A stretch of 64,000 nt of DNA, taken from Rhodococcus phenolicus (GTDB lineage: Bacteria; Actinomycetota; Actinomycetes; Mycobacteriales; Mycobacteriaceae). Where the stretch lies: positions 1 through 64,000 of the forward strand of contig NZ_LRRH01000084.1 of the NCBI RefSeq assembly GCF_001646785.1, in the 5' to 3' direction. The notes below the pieces were generated by a model, which was not told the DNA's origin, did not search any database, and was given only the letters and a program-made list of their open reading frames with translations. Below, in pieces: positions 24,558-33,090 of the stretch. Position numbers and translations under genes: made by a program. Within the stretch, counting starts at the first letter, position 1. Each line of letters starts with the position of its first letter.

Positions 24558-25139
24558 GTGAAACGAGCGTTGTTCGGACTCGCCGCGACGGTACTCGCCG
24601 CGGCGGGCTCCGCCGTGGTCGCGGCACCCGCCCAGGCGGCGCCGCTGACTCCCGTTCCCCAGCTGGACGTGACCAGGTATGTCGGCGGCTGGTATCAGCT
24701 CGCCGCCAACCCGGCACCGTACAACATCGATTGTGTTCGCGACACGACCGCGAACTACACGCTGCTCGACGAACGCAATGTGCGCGTGGAGAACTCGTGC
24801 ACGACGATCACCGGTGAGCGGCGCGGGATCGTCGGCAACGCGCGCGTGAACGACACCGCCTCGCTGCACGTGTCCTTCCCGGGCGTGCCGTTCCAGGACT
24901 CGCTCGACGGCCCGAGCAACTACCTCGTCACCTATCTCGCCGACGACTACTCGTGGGCACTCGTCGGTGACCCGACCCGCGTGTCCGGCTTCGTGCTGTC
25001 GCGCTCACCGGTGGTGGACGAGGCTGCGTGGCAACAGATCCGGGCTGTCGTCGAGGACGCCGGGTACAACTCGTGCCTGATGCTGACCTCGCCGACCACG
25101 GAGGGCCTCCAGGAGATCAAGCCGCTCTGCACGGTGTAG
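24558..25139 (+). CDS. Secreted lipocalin (Blc-like)
   Basis: The 193-residue protein starts at GTG 24558 with AAAGGAG six bases before. Residues 1-31 form a Sec signal ending AQA. The mature protein opens with the lipocalin signature around VTRYVGGWYQLAANP, followed by beta-strand segments (NYLVTYLADDYSWALVG) and two or more cysteines. Bacterial lipocalins bind fatty acids and lysolipids and serve in envelope stress. Placed behind a SigK-driven fasciclin gene with a 32-base gap, it is probably co-transcribed with it. Confidence 0.88.
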   Translation: MKRALFGLAATVLAAAGSAVVAAPAQAAPLTPVPQLDVTRYVGGWYQLAANPAPYNIDCVRDTTANYTLLDERNVRVENSCTTITGERRGIVGNARVNDTASLHVSFPGVPFQDSLDGPSNYLVTYLADDYSWALVGDPTRVSGFVLSRSPVVDEAAWQQIRAVVEDAGYNSCLMLTSPTTEGLQEIKPLCTV

Positions 25140-25151
25140 CGGAGGTTGTGG

Positions 25152-25181
25152 CCGGCGCCGGGGACGTGTCTCCGGCGCCGG
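25152..25181. terminator. Bidirectional stem-loop between convergent transcripts
   Basis: CCGGCGCCGGGGA (25152-25164) pairs with TCTCCGGCGCCGG (25169-25181) over 13 positions including one G-U type pair and a 4-base loop. It lies between the lipocalin stop (25139) and the HATPase stop (25183). Confidence 0.7.
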
Positions 25182-25182
25182 T

Positions 25183-25614
25183 TCATCCGTCGCGGGTCCG
25201 CACGAGCCGCCACGTGTTGCGGTCGTCCGCACGACGGTAGGTCAGCTCGTCGAGGCATTCGAGCGCGATGGCCAATCCTCGTCCGTGCTCGGCCAGTTCG
25301 TCCGGAAACGACACCGATTCCAGATCCACGTCCGCGGCGCGTCCGTCGTCGTGGAAGATCGCTTCGGCCCGGTCGGGGAGGAGCGTCAGTTCCAGGTCGA
25401 GGGTCACCGGTTCGCCGCGCCCGGCGTGCTCGACGATGTTCGCGGCGATCTCGACGACCGCCAGCTCGAACTGCGCGAGCGCGGTGCTCTCGACGGCGCC
25501 GGGACTCAGCCCGGCGAACAGTGCATGGATCTCGTCGATGGTGGAGGGTCCGGTCACGGTGGTCAGCGAGGCGTGCGCGCCCGTGCCGTGCCCGGGCGTG
25601 CCGTCATCCGCCAT
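25183..25614 (-). CDS. RsbW-like HATPase of the polysaccharide operon
   Basis: The 143-residue GHKL protein has an intact N-box (VVEIAANIVEHAG with Glu and Asn), a G1 segment FHDDGRAADVD and a G2 loop EHGRGLAIALE, so it should bind ATP and can act as a STAS kinase. It is the last gene of the operon, 9 bases after the STAS gene. No sigma gene is attached, so its target may be another protein such as the glycosyltransferase or one of the sigma-F factors (inference). Confidence 0.85.
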   Translation of the reverse strand: MADDGTPGHGTGAHASLTTVTGPSTIDEIHALFAGLSPGAVESTALAQFELAVVEIAANIVEHAGRGEPVTLDLELTLLPDRAEAIFHDDGRAADVDLESVSFPDELAEHGRGLAIALECLDELTYRRADDRNTWRLVRTRDG

Positions 25615-25623
25615 CGTGTGTCC

Positions 25624-25959
25624 TCATCCGCCGTCGAAGGCGCTGTCGGCCGAGTCATGGCTTCGCAGAACACGATTGAGATTCGTCAGGGTCAGGACGT
25701 TCTGAACCTGATCGGTGGGGGCGGCGATGCGGAGATCGCCGCCGGCCTGGCGAGCGGACTTCAGTCCCGAGATCAGCGCGCCGAGACCGGACGAGTCGAT
25801 GAAGTCGATCGCGCCGAGATCGACGACGAGCCGCGTGGATCCGTTCTCCACGAGTTCCCGCAGCTGTTCCCGGAGCCGGGGGGCCGCGACCATGTTGAGG
25901 CGGCCCTCGGGGCGGATCACGACCGCCCCCGCCTGCGTGGTCCGGGTCTCGAATCCCAT
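25624..25959 (-). CDS. STAS-domain protein of the polysaccharide operon
   Basis: The 111-residue protein is a single STAS domain with the phosphorylatable loop FIDSSGLGAL near residue 58. ATG 25959 has AAGGAG upstream and overlaps the glycosyltransferase stop (TGATG). It pairs with the HATPase gene that follows and with the PP2C gene two positions upstream, which gives a full partner-switch set inside one operon. Confidence 0.88.
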   Translation of the reverse strand: MGFETRTTQAGAVVIRPEGRLNMVAAPRLREQLRELVENGSTRLVVDLGAIDFIDSSGLGALISGLKSARQAGGDLRIAAPTDQVQNVLTLTNLNRVLRSHDSADSAFDGG

Positions 25960-27935
25960 CAGCGCACTCCTTCCGAATCCGGTCCCCGATAGCGGACCGC
26001 CTGAATCACCACACCGAGAATTACCAGGTCGAACAGGACCCAGAACAGGTTGACGCCCACCCCGAGCGCCGAGATCGCACCGAAATACAGCCGGGTGATC
26101 CCGATGACGGAGGCCACCACCAGCACCGCCATGGCGATCAGCTGGAAGCGGACCAGGTGCCAGGGCAGTGCGCCGTCCCCCTGGCGGGTCTTCGGCGTGA
26201 CCGCGAAGCCGAGCGGTTTGCCGCGGTAGACGTTGTTGAACGCCGTGGTGCACGCCTTGATCCACACCGGGAACAACGCGAGGCTGTACTGCTGGCCCCG
26301 CCAGGTGGGGGTACCGCGGCTCACCACCAGGAACAGCAGCTGGTTCAGCAGCAGGAAGGGTATGAGCCGGCCGAAGAAGTCCCAGCTGTACGCCTGCACC
26401 GGCATGACACCCAGGACCAGGTATGCCACGGGCGCGAGGATGTACGCGACAGCCGCGAAGCCCGCGAGGTAACTCCACATCGTCGCCCAGTACATCAGCC
26501 GCTGTGCCGGCGTGAGTCCGCGCTGCAACAGGGGGTTCTCGCGCAGCATCACCTGGATCGTCCCCTGCGCCCACCGCAGCCGCTGGGTGAGCATCGTGCC
26601 CAGATCCTCGGGTGCGAGACCGTGCGCGAGTACCTCGTGGTGGTAGGCGGAGCGCCAGCCCTGGCGGTGCAGCCGCATGCACGTGGCCATGTCCTCGGTC
26701 ACCGAGATGGTCGCCAGCGGCAGCATGGGCTGGGCCTCGTCGTCACGTCCGACGTCGACGGCGCGGATCAACGCGCGGATCGACTCGATCGCGCCGAGGG
26801 GAGACCATTCCCGGCCGGCCAGCCGGTCGAGCGCGTCGTCGTCGAGAAGCAGCGCCGCGCCACCGGATTCGCCGGATCCACCGGTGAGCTCCGCGATCGC
26901 CGCGAGGTCCGCGCGCATCGCGTCCGCGTCGGCCTCGACGACGGAACGGGCCGCGGCGTCCACACTCTGCTGGAACTCGTAGGTGATCTCGCCCAGCGGG
27001 AGGTGGGCCCGCAGGTCCCGCTTGGCGGTGTCCACGGCAGCGCTCACCGAGTCGAGCGCCGCGAGCACGTCGGCCTGCCCGGGTCCGGTTTCGGCTCGGG
27101 CCCGGTCGACGACGGTCTGCGCGGTTTTCAGGGTGCGCCGCACCCCGTCCTCCACCGCCCGGACGTATCCGGTGATGCCGAGCTGCATGAGCGCGTCGCG
27201 TCGCAGCACCGCGTTCGAGCCGCAGAAGAAGGCGGCGTTCCAGCCGTCCTTGCCCTGCTGGATCGGTCCGTAGAACAGCGGCGCCTGGCTGCCCAGCGGA
27301 TCGGACGGCGGCACATTGGTGAAGTACTGCGGGGTCTGCACCAGCGCCATCTTCTCGTCGCGGAAGTACCCGAGGGTGCGATGCAGGATCTCGGGATCGG
27401 GCACCTGGTCGGCGTCGAGGATCAGCAGGAACTCGCCCTCGGTCGCGAGCAGCGCGTTGTTGAGGTTGCCCGCTTTGGCGTGCCGGGGCCTGTTCGTCCA
27501 GCTCGCCGACCGCGTCAGGTATCGGACGCCGAGTTCCGCGGCGGCGGAAGCGAGCTCGGGCCGGTCGCCGTCGTCGAGGATCCAGGTGGTGTGGGGATAG
27601 CGGATGCGCTGCGCGGCCGCGGCGGTGTTCAGCACCAGATCCATCGGTTCGTTGTACGTCGTGATGAACACGTCGACGGTGAGACCGTCCGGCGGTTCGG
27701 CCGGGGCGGGCCGGCGCCGCAGCCGCCACATGGTCGATCCGAACAACAGCGAATCGATGAGGCTGTAGGTTTCGGCGACGACCAGCGGCACCGCGATCCA
27801 CCACGCCGGCCAGTTCACCGAGAACAGCCAGCGCCACACGATGTAGTTGAGGCCGAGCACCGCGGTGAGCACGATGAGCGCGCGGAGCGCGAACGACGGC
27901 CCGGTACCGGAGCCCACGTCGTCGCGGTGGCTCAC
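25959..27935 (-). CDS. Cellulose-synthase-like membrane glycosyltransferase (GT2)
   Basis: The 658-residue protein has two N-terminal membrane helices (about 15-65), a GT2 catalytic domain and four or more C-terminal helices (about 470-640). The processive-synthase motifs are present: DDGD (121-124), DAD (174-176), TED (413-415) and QRLRW (451-455). About 155 residues (250-405), mostly helical and acidic, sit between the NAVLRR segment and TED, where BcsA has only a few residues. No PilZ domain is visible, so c-di-GMP control of the BcsA type is unlikely. GTG 27935 overlaps the PP2C stop. Product is unknown beta-glycan. Confidence 0.88.
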   Translation of the reverse strand: MSHRDDVGSGTGPSFALRALIVLTAVLGLNYIVWRWLFSVNWPAWWIAVPLVVAETYSLIDSLLFGSTMWRLRRRPAPAEPPDGLTVDVFITTYNEPMDLVLNTAAAAQRIRYPHTTWILDDGDRPELASAAAELGVRYLTRSASWTNRPRHAKAGNLNNALLATEGEFLLILDADQVPDPEILHRTLGYFRDEKMALVQTPQYFTNVPPSDPLGSQAPLFYGPIQQGKDGWNAAFFCGSNAVLRRDALMQLGITGYVRAVEDGVRRTLKTAQTVVDRARAETGPGQADVLAALDSVSAAVDTAKRDLRAHLPLGEITYEFQQSVDAAARSVVEADADAMRADLAAIAELTGGSGESGGAALLLDDDALDRLAGREWSPLGAIESIRALIRAVDVGRDDEAQPMLPLATISVTEDMATCMRLHRQGWRSAYHHEVLAHGLAPEDLGTMLTQRLRWAQGTIQVMLRENPLLQRGLTPAQRLMYWATMWSYLAGFAAVAYILAPVAYLVLGVMPVQAYSWDFFGRLIPFLLLNQLLFLVVSRGTPTWRGQQYSLALFPVWIKACTTAFNNVYRGKPLGFAVTPKTRQGDGALPWHLVRFQLIAMAVLVVASVIGITRLYFGAISALGVGVNLFWVLFDLVILGVVIQAVRYRGPDSEGVR

Positions 27936-29173
27936 GGTGCGTCCCGATGGACGGCGACGAACGTGACGTCGTCGAGCGGGGGGAGCTCCGACGTGAGTTC
28001 CCGGACGGCGCTCAGCAACGCTTCGGGCGTCGGATGTCGGGCCGCGAACCGGTGCAGGACGGCCGGATCGCTGCTCTCGTCGAGCAGATCGAGCAGGCCG
28101 TCGGAACACACCACGAGCATGTCACCGGGTGCGAGGAGCGTCTGCTGCGCGGGCCAATCGGCGCCGGGCAGCACCCCGAGCGGAAGTCCCGACGTCGCGA
28201 GGGACTCGACGGTGCCGTCGCCGCGGCACATGACCGCGAGCCCGTGCCCGGCGTCGACGTAGCTGATGCACCCGGTGACGGTGTCGAGGACCAGGTGGAA
28301 CAGGGTGACGAAGCTGCCGGTGTGGTCGAGGTCGTCGTCGAGGTGCTCGGCGGCCGCGGTGGTGAGCGCACCGGCGTCGAGAACCAGCGACTTCGAGGAT
28401 CCGAACCGTTCGAGCACGCGCGCCGCACCACGGAACGTCGAACGCACGGCCGACGCCAGGATGGCGGCCCCGAGGCCCTTGCCCATGACGTCGGCCACCG
28501 TCACGGCGACCCCGCCGGGGACCGGGTAGTGGTCGTAGAAATCTCCGCCGACCACGAACGCCGGGACGCACAGGGAGGTCACGGAATAACCCGGCAGACC
28601 CTCCACGGGGTGCGGCAGCAACTGCCGTTGCATCGTGGCGGCCCGATCCAGGTCGTCGGACTGTTCCAGTTCGCGCTGCACCCACGCTGCCAGTTCCTCG
28701 AATGCGGCCAGCTGCGTGGCGTCGAGGGTGCGGGGGCGGGTGTCGTACACGCACAGCGTGCCGACCGGGTGACCGCCGGGGCCGCGCAGCGGATACCCGG
28801 CGTAGAAGCGGATCCCGTCCTCGCCGCCGATACCGGGGATCCAGGAGAACTCGGGGTCGGCACTCGCGTCCTCGATCACCAGGGCGGGATCGTCGGGTTT
28901 CCGGTAGCTGCGCGCGATCGTCGTCTGGCACACCGTCTCGTGCCGGGGCACGTCGATCATCGGGAAACCCTGCGTCGATTTGAACCACTGCCGGCGGTCG
29001 TCGATCAGCGACACGGTGGACATCGGGGCGCCGAAGACGTGGCAGGCCATCCGGGTGATCCGGTCGAAGCGTTCCTCACGCGGCGAGTCGATCAGGTTCA
29101 GCTGCTCCATCGAATGGAGCCGGGCCTGTTCGAGGGCGGGGGGAATGAACGCATTCGAACCCGCGCCCGTCAT
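27932..29173 (-). CDS. GAF-PP2C (RsbU/SpoIIE-like) phosphatase
   Basis: The 413-residue protein has an N-terminal GAF domain (about 25-165, with the usual PREERFDRITRMACHVFGAP start and DDRRQWFKS) and a C-terminal SpoIIE-type PP2C domain (about 190-410) with VGGDFYDHY, VADVMGKG, CSDGLLDLL and LDDVTFVAV. It should dephosphorylate a STAS protein in response to a small ligand or redox cue. The STAS and HATPase genes lie two and three positions downstream in the same operon, with the glycosyltransferase between them. Confidence 0.92.
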   Translation of the reverse strand: MTGAGSNAFIPPALEQARLHSMEQLNLIDSPREERFDRITRMACHVFGAPMSTVSLIDDRRQWFKSTQGFPMIDVPRHETVCQTTIARSYRKPDDPALVIEDASADPEFSWIPGIGGEDGIRFYAGYPLRGPGGHPVGTLCVYDTRPRTLDATQLAAFEELAAWVQRELEQSDDLDRAATMQRQLLPHPVEGLPGYSVTSLCVPAFVVGGDFYDHYPVPGGVAVTVADVMGKGLGAAILASAVRSTFRGAARVLERFGSSKSLVLDAGALTTAAAEHLDDDLDHTGSFVTLFHLVLDTVTGCISYVDAGHGLAVMCRGDGTVESLATSGLPLGVLPGADWPAQQTLLAPGDMLVVCSDGLLDLLDESSDPAVLHRFAARHPTPEALLSAVRELTSELPPLDDVTFVAVHRDAP

Positions 29174-29174
29174 G

Positions 29175-30161
29175 TCAGTGGAACCTCTTCCCTAGTGCCT
29201 CGGCGAACGCGGCCGCGGACTCCGGGGTGCTCGCAAGCCGCCAGTTCGTTTCCTTGTCATGATCGAACCACACGAATCCGGCTACGTCGCCGCGACTCTC
29301 GAGATAGGTCACAAATTCGCTGATCCATTCTCCCTTCGAGCCGCCCGCGTCCGCGCATCCGACCTCGGTGATCAGCAGCGGGTCGTCCTCCGCGATCCGG
29401 CGCAGCTCGTCCAGGGTGGGGCCGAACAGATCTCGTGGTGCGATCCAGTGGCTCCACGGCTGGGACGTGCCCCAGTTGTAGCCGTCCACCCCGACGACGT
29501 CGACGTAGTCGCTGCCGGGATAGGTCGCGCCGGTGGGGCTGCTTCCCTCGAACGAGACGTTGGGCGCCCACACCCACTTCACGTTGCGCACCGACTTCGA
29601 CGCGAACAGGTCGTGGATGTGACGCCAGGCCGCCACGTACACCTCCGGCGGTGTTCCACCGGCTGTGCTCCACGGATACCAGGTCCCGTTCGGCTCGTGG
29701 GCGAATCTCAGGTACACGAGCCTTCCCCATGCGGCCAGCTCGTCGGCCCATCGGTACAGGTAGTCGTCGTGCGCCCCTGCCGCGATCGACTCCATCGCGA
29801 AATCCTCTGCGTCGTAACGTCCCTCGCCGAGCCATCGCCACGGTTCCCAGGTGATGACCGGATCGGCGCCGGCCGCGGCCACCGCGTCGAGCCCGGCGAT
29901 CGGCGGAGGCGAGGCGAAATCGGAGAACGACAGGACGATCGTCGGGCGTTCCCCGACCGTGTCCGCCACGGCCCGGAACTCCTCCACCGCGAGTGGCCCC
30001 CCGGGAGTGCTCAACCCGAACCGCAGACATCCGCGGGCGGGGTCGTGCAGCGCCGTGACCTCGGTACCGCAATCGGGCCGGGACGGACCGCACGCGGCGG
30101 TCGTCGCGGCCAGCGCCACGATCAGACCGGTCAGCAGAAGCCGCGCCGCACAGCCTTTCAT
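29175..30161 (-). CDS. GH26-like glycoside hydrolase lipoprotein
   Basis: The 328-residue protein has a lipoprotein signal (TAAC, Cys24) and a TIM-barrel hydrolase domain resembling GH26 beta-mannanases: acid/base Glu156 in RFAHEPNGTWYPW and nucleophile Glu266 in LLITEVGCADAGG, with WVWAPN between them. Hydrolases of this kind are common companions of polysaccharide synthases. It overlaps the SDR gene (ATGA) and ends one base before the PP2C start, so it belongs to the same operon as the glycosyltransferase. Confidence 0.85.
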   Translation of the reverse strand: MKGCAARLLLTGLIVALAATTAACGPSRPDCGTEVTALHDPARGCLRFGLSTPGGPLAVEEFRAVADTVGERPTIVLSFSDFASPPPIAGLDAVAAAGADPVITWEPWRWLGEGRYDAEDFAMESIAAGAHDDYLYRWADELAAWGRLVYLRFAHEPNGTWYPWSTAGGTPPEVYVAAWRHIHDLFASKSVRNVKWVWAPNVSFEGSSPTGATYPGSDYVDVVGVDGYNWGTSQPWSHWIAPRDLFGPTLDELRRIAEDDPLLITEVGCADAGGSKGEWISEFVTYLESRGDVAGFVWFDHDKETNWRLASTPESAAAFAEALGKRFH

Positions 30162-31642
30162 CCGGTCGTGTCCACCTCCCGGCGCGCCGCACCCGCGATG
30201 TTCTCGAGCATCCCCTTGAAGATGATCCCGTGGAACGGCAGCAGGGCGTACCAATACAGCCGTCCGGCAAGTCCTCTCGGAAAGAAGATCGCCCGCTGGT
30301 GCAGTCGCGTCCGGTCCGGCCCGAGTGGTTCGAGGCGCCATTCGAGCCATGCACCGCCCGGGGCGAGCATCTCGGCGCGCAGCCGCAAGAGTTCGAAGCG
30401 GTCGATCCGCTCGACCCGCCAGAAGTCCAGGGCATCTCCGGTGTGCAGCGTGGTCGCGTTGCGTCGTCCCCGTGTCAGGCCCACCCCACCGGCGAACCGA
30501 TCCAGCCAGCCCCGGATCGTCCACGCCAGCGGGAAGGAATACCAGCCGTTCTCGCCGCCGATGCTCTCGACCACCGGCCACACGTCCCGGGCGGGACAGT
30601 CGCAGTCCAGGCTGCGTTCGTCGGTGAAGACCACCTCCCCGGCCCAGTCGGGGTCGGACGGAAGCGGCTCGGCGGGTGCGCCCACCGGTGACGCGTTCGC
30701 CCACGTGGTTTCGACCTCCCCGCGGTCGATGCGCCGCAACGCCAGCGCGACCGCGTCCCGGTATCCGGTGGTGCCGCCCGGAGGGGGCGGGATCACCTCG
30801 TCGATGTCGTGTTCCGTGACCACCGCGTCGGTGCTCAGCGATTCGATCAGGGCCCGGCCCAAAGACGGGGGGATCGGGGTGACCAGGCCGATCCACAGAC
30901 CGGCCAGTCGCGGCGTGAGGACCGGCAGCACCACGATGCGCCGCCGCAGCAATCCGGCGATCTCGGCATAGACCTGCAGCATCTCGCCGTAGCGGAGCAC
31001 GTCGGGTCCGCCGATGTCGAAGGTGCGGCTGCTCGGCAGCGGTGCGTCGGCGGCCGCGACGAGATAGTGCAGCACGTCGCGCACCGCGATCGGCTGGATC
31101 CGGTTGTTCACCCAGCGGGGTGTGGTCATCACCGGCAGCCGGTTGCCGAGGTGCCGGATCATCTCGAACGACGCCGAACCCGACCCGATGACGACGCCCG
31201 CCTGCAACACCAGCGTCGGTACTCCGGAATCGAGCAGGATCCGGCCGACCTGTTCCCGCGACCTCAGATGCGGCGACAGCCGATCGGAATTCGGATGCAG
31301 GCCCCCGAGATACACGATCCGCCCGACGCCGGCGCGCCGCGCCGCGTCCGCAACGTTCTCCGCCGATCGCTGCTCGGCCTCGGCGAATTCGCCTCGCCCG
31401 CTCATGGAGTGGACGAGATAGTAGACGACGTCGATGTCGAGGCACGCGGCCTCGACCGAGTCCGAGTCGTCGAGATCGCCCTGCACCACCTCGACATCGC
31501 CCGCCCACGGGACGTCGCGCAACTTGTCGGGAGTGCGTGCCAGAACCCGCACGCTGTGCCCGGCCGCGACGAGCCGGGGAGCGAGGCGGCCGCCGATGTA
31601 GCCGGTCGCCCCGGTGACGAGAATTCGCAACGGTGCCGTCAT
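30158..31642 (-). CDS. NAD(P)-binding SDR protein with C-terminal DUF2867
   Basis: The 494-residue protein has an atypical SDR Rossmann domain (about 5-290; GATGYIGGRLAP at about 10-21, then YYLVHSM in place of YxxxK) and a DUF2867 domain (about 320-490, with WRVERIDRFELLRLRAEM and GLAGRLYWYALLPFHG). Such proteins occur widely with SRPBCC-SDR proteins and photolyase genes, but their reaction is unknown. It overlaps both neighbours by ATGA. Confidence 0.85.
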   Translation of the reverse strand: MTAPLRILVTGATGYIGGRLAPRLVAAGHSVRVLARTPDKLRDVPWAGDVEVVQGDLDDSDSVEAACLDIDVVYYLVHSMSGRGEFAEAEQRSAENVADAARRAGVGRIVYLGGLHPNSDRLSPHLRSREQVGRILLDSGVPTLVLQAGVVIGSGSASFEMIRHLGNRLPVMTTPRWVNNRIQPIAVRDVLHYLVAAADAPLPSSRTFDIGGPDVLRYGEMLQVYAEIAGLLRRRIVVLPVLTPRLAGLWIGLVTPIPPSLGRALIESLSTDAVVTEHDIDEVIPPPPGGTTGYRDAVALALRRIDRGEVETTWANASPVGAPAEPLPSDPDWAGEVVFTDERSLDCDCPARDVWPVVESIGGENGWYSFPLAWTIRGWLDRFAGGVGLTRGRRNATTLHTGDALDFWRVERIDRFELLRLRAEMLAPGGAWLEWRLEPLGPDRTRLHQRAIFFPRGLAGRLYWYALLPFHGIIFKGMLENIAGAARREVDTTG

Positions 31643-33006
31643 GCGGCCGGTTCGATGATGTGCCCGAGCTGGTGCCGCAGGCAGTCCTCGATGTGGGGGC
31701 GCCGGAAGGTGTGTCCGGCCTCGACCAGCCGACGCGGCACGACGTGCTGGTCGGCCAGCGCGACCTCACGGGCACCCTGGTCGCCGAGAAGCAGTTTCGG
31801 GCCGAACGACGGGACCGGCAGCCGGGCGGGACGGTGCAGCACGCTCGCCAGGATCCGCGTGTACTCGTCGTTGCGGACGGGCTCGGGCGAGACGGCATTC
31901 ACCGGACCGGACAGGGCCGGGTCGGCGAGTGCCCGGTGGTAGACGTCGATCAGGTCGTCGAGGTCGATCCACGACAGCCATTGCCGGCCGTCACCGAGCC
32001 GGCCGCCGAGCCCGGCGGTGAACAGCGGGCGCATCAGTTGCAGCGGGCCACCGCGCGGGGTCTGCACGATGCCCGTGCGCACATGGACAACGCGCAGGCC
32101 ACCGGCCTCCGCGGGTTTGGTCGCGGCCTCCCAGTCGGCGACCACGTCGGCCAGGAAACCCGAACCGCGGGAAGCGCTCTCGTCCAATGTCTCGTCCCCG
32201 CGGTAGTAGCCGTACAAGCCGATCGCGGACGCACACACGAACGAGGCCGGTCCGTTCGCGGTGTTCGCGGCGCATTCGGCGAGCAGCCGGGTCGGTTCGA
32301 CACGGCTGTCGCGCACCGCGGCCTTGTGGTCGTCGGTGAAGCGCCCGGCGATCGAGGCGCCCGCCAGATGCACGACGGCGTCGACTCCTTCGAGCAGGTC
32401 GCCGGCCGGTGAGCCGGGATCCCACTGCCGTTCGTGACGGTCGCGGGCGGGCCGGCGCACCAGCCGGACGACCCGGTATCCGCCGGTGCTGAGGAACGCG
32501 GTCAGTGCGCTGCCGATCAGCCCGGAGGCGCCGCTCACCGCGACCGTCACCGGCCGCACGCCCTGGGCCTGCGCCCAGCGATGCCGGTCGAGGTCGTCGG
32601 CGAGCTGACGGTGCCGGAACCGGAACGTCTGCAGCAGAACCCTTTCGGGCACCGGGGTGTCGACCCGGTCCACGACACGGGTTCGGTCGCGCCCGACCGT
32701 CTCGAAGGTGTGCTCGTGCCGCCAGGAGCCGACGAGACCGACCGGCATCGAAGTGAGGCCGTCACGGCCGAGTTCGTCGACGAATCGAGCGGGCGGGTCG
32801 TACTCCTCGGGACGGTGGTCGGCGACCCACCGCAGACCGCCCGGCAGACCGAGGACGGCGCGCCCGTCGGCGAGCGAGTCCGCCTCCGCGATCACCCGCA
32901 TCGGCTGCCACGGCGGCAGCAGCCGGGTGATCGCCCCGGGCCGGGCGTACCACGCGAAGACCTCGTCGCGCGGGACGTCGACGATGCTCGAGTATTCGAT
33001 GCCCAT
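31639..33006 (-). CDS. SRPBCC-SDR fusion (TIGR01777-type epimerase family)
   Basis: The 455-residue protein joins an N-terminal START/SRPBCC domain (about 1-150, MGIEYSSIVDVPRDEVFAWY) to a TIGR01777-type SDR (about 155-450; GASGLIGSALTAFL, LAGASIAGRFTDDHK, ASAIGLYG). Function is unknown. ATG 33006 has GGAGGG upstream; the frame is open further but without conserved sequence. It is the first gene of a seven-gene operon, and a SigK-type promoter lies at 33059-33085. Confidence 0.85.
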   Translation of the reverse strand: MGIEYSSIVDVPRDEVFAWYARPGAITRLLPPWQPMRVIAEADSLADGRAVLGLPGGLRWVADHRPEEYDPPARFVDELGRDGLTSMPVGLVGSWRHEHTFETVGRDRTRVVDRVDTPVPERVLLQTFRFRHRQLADDLDRHRWAQAQGVRPVTVAVSGASGLIGSALTAFLSTGGYRVVRLVRRPARDRHERQWDPGSPAGDLLEGVDAVVHLAGASIAGRFTDDHKAAVRDSRVEPTRLLAECAANTANGPASFVCASAIGLYGYYRGDETLDESASRGSGFLADVVADWEAATKPAEAGGLRVVHVRTGIVQTPRGGPLQLMRPLFTAGLGGRLGDGRQWLSWIDLDDLIDVYHRALADPALSGPVNAVSPEPVRNDEYTRILASVLHRPARLPVPSFGPKLLLGDQGAREVALADQHVVPRRLVEAGHTFRRPHIEDCLRHQLGHIIEPAA

Positions 33007-33058
33007 GGTCCCTCCGTCGTCCCTCGGCCCGTCTGGTTCGGTGCCACACTCTCCGGTG

Positions 33059-33085
33059 ATTCGGGGCCGGGGCACCACCGGATGG
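33059..33085 (-). promoter_or_regulatory. SigK-type promoter of the SDR/polysaccharide operon
   Basis: On the minus strand CCATCC (33080-33085) is followed after 16 bases by CGAAT (33059-33063), about 53 bases before the ATG at 33006. Sequence and spacing equal those at 23689-23715 and 23772-23798. Confidence 0.72.
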
Positions 33086-33090
33086 GTGGA

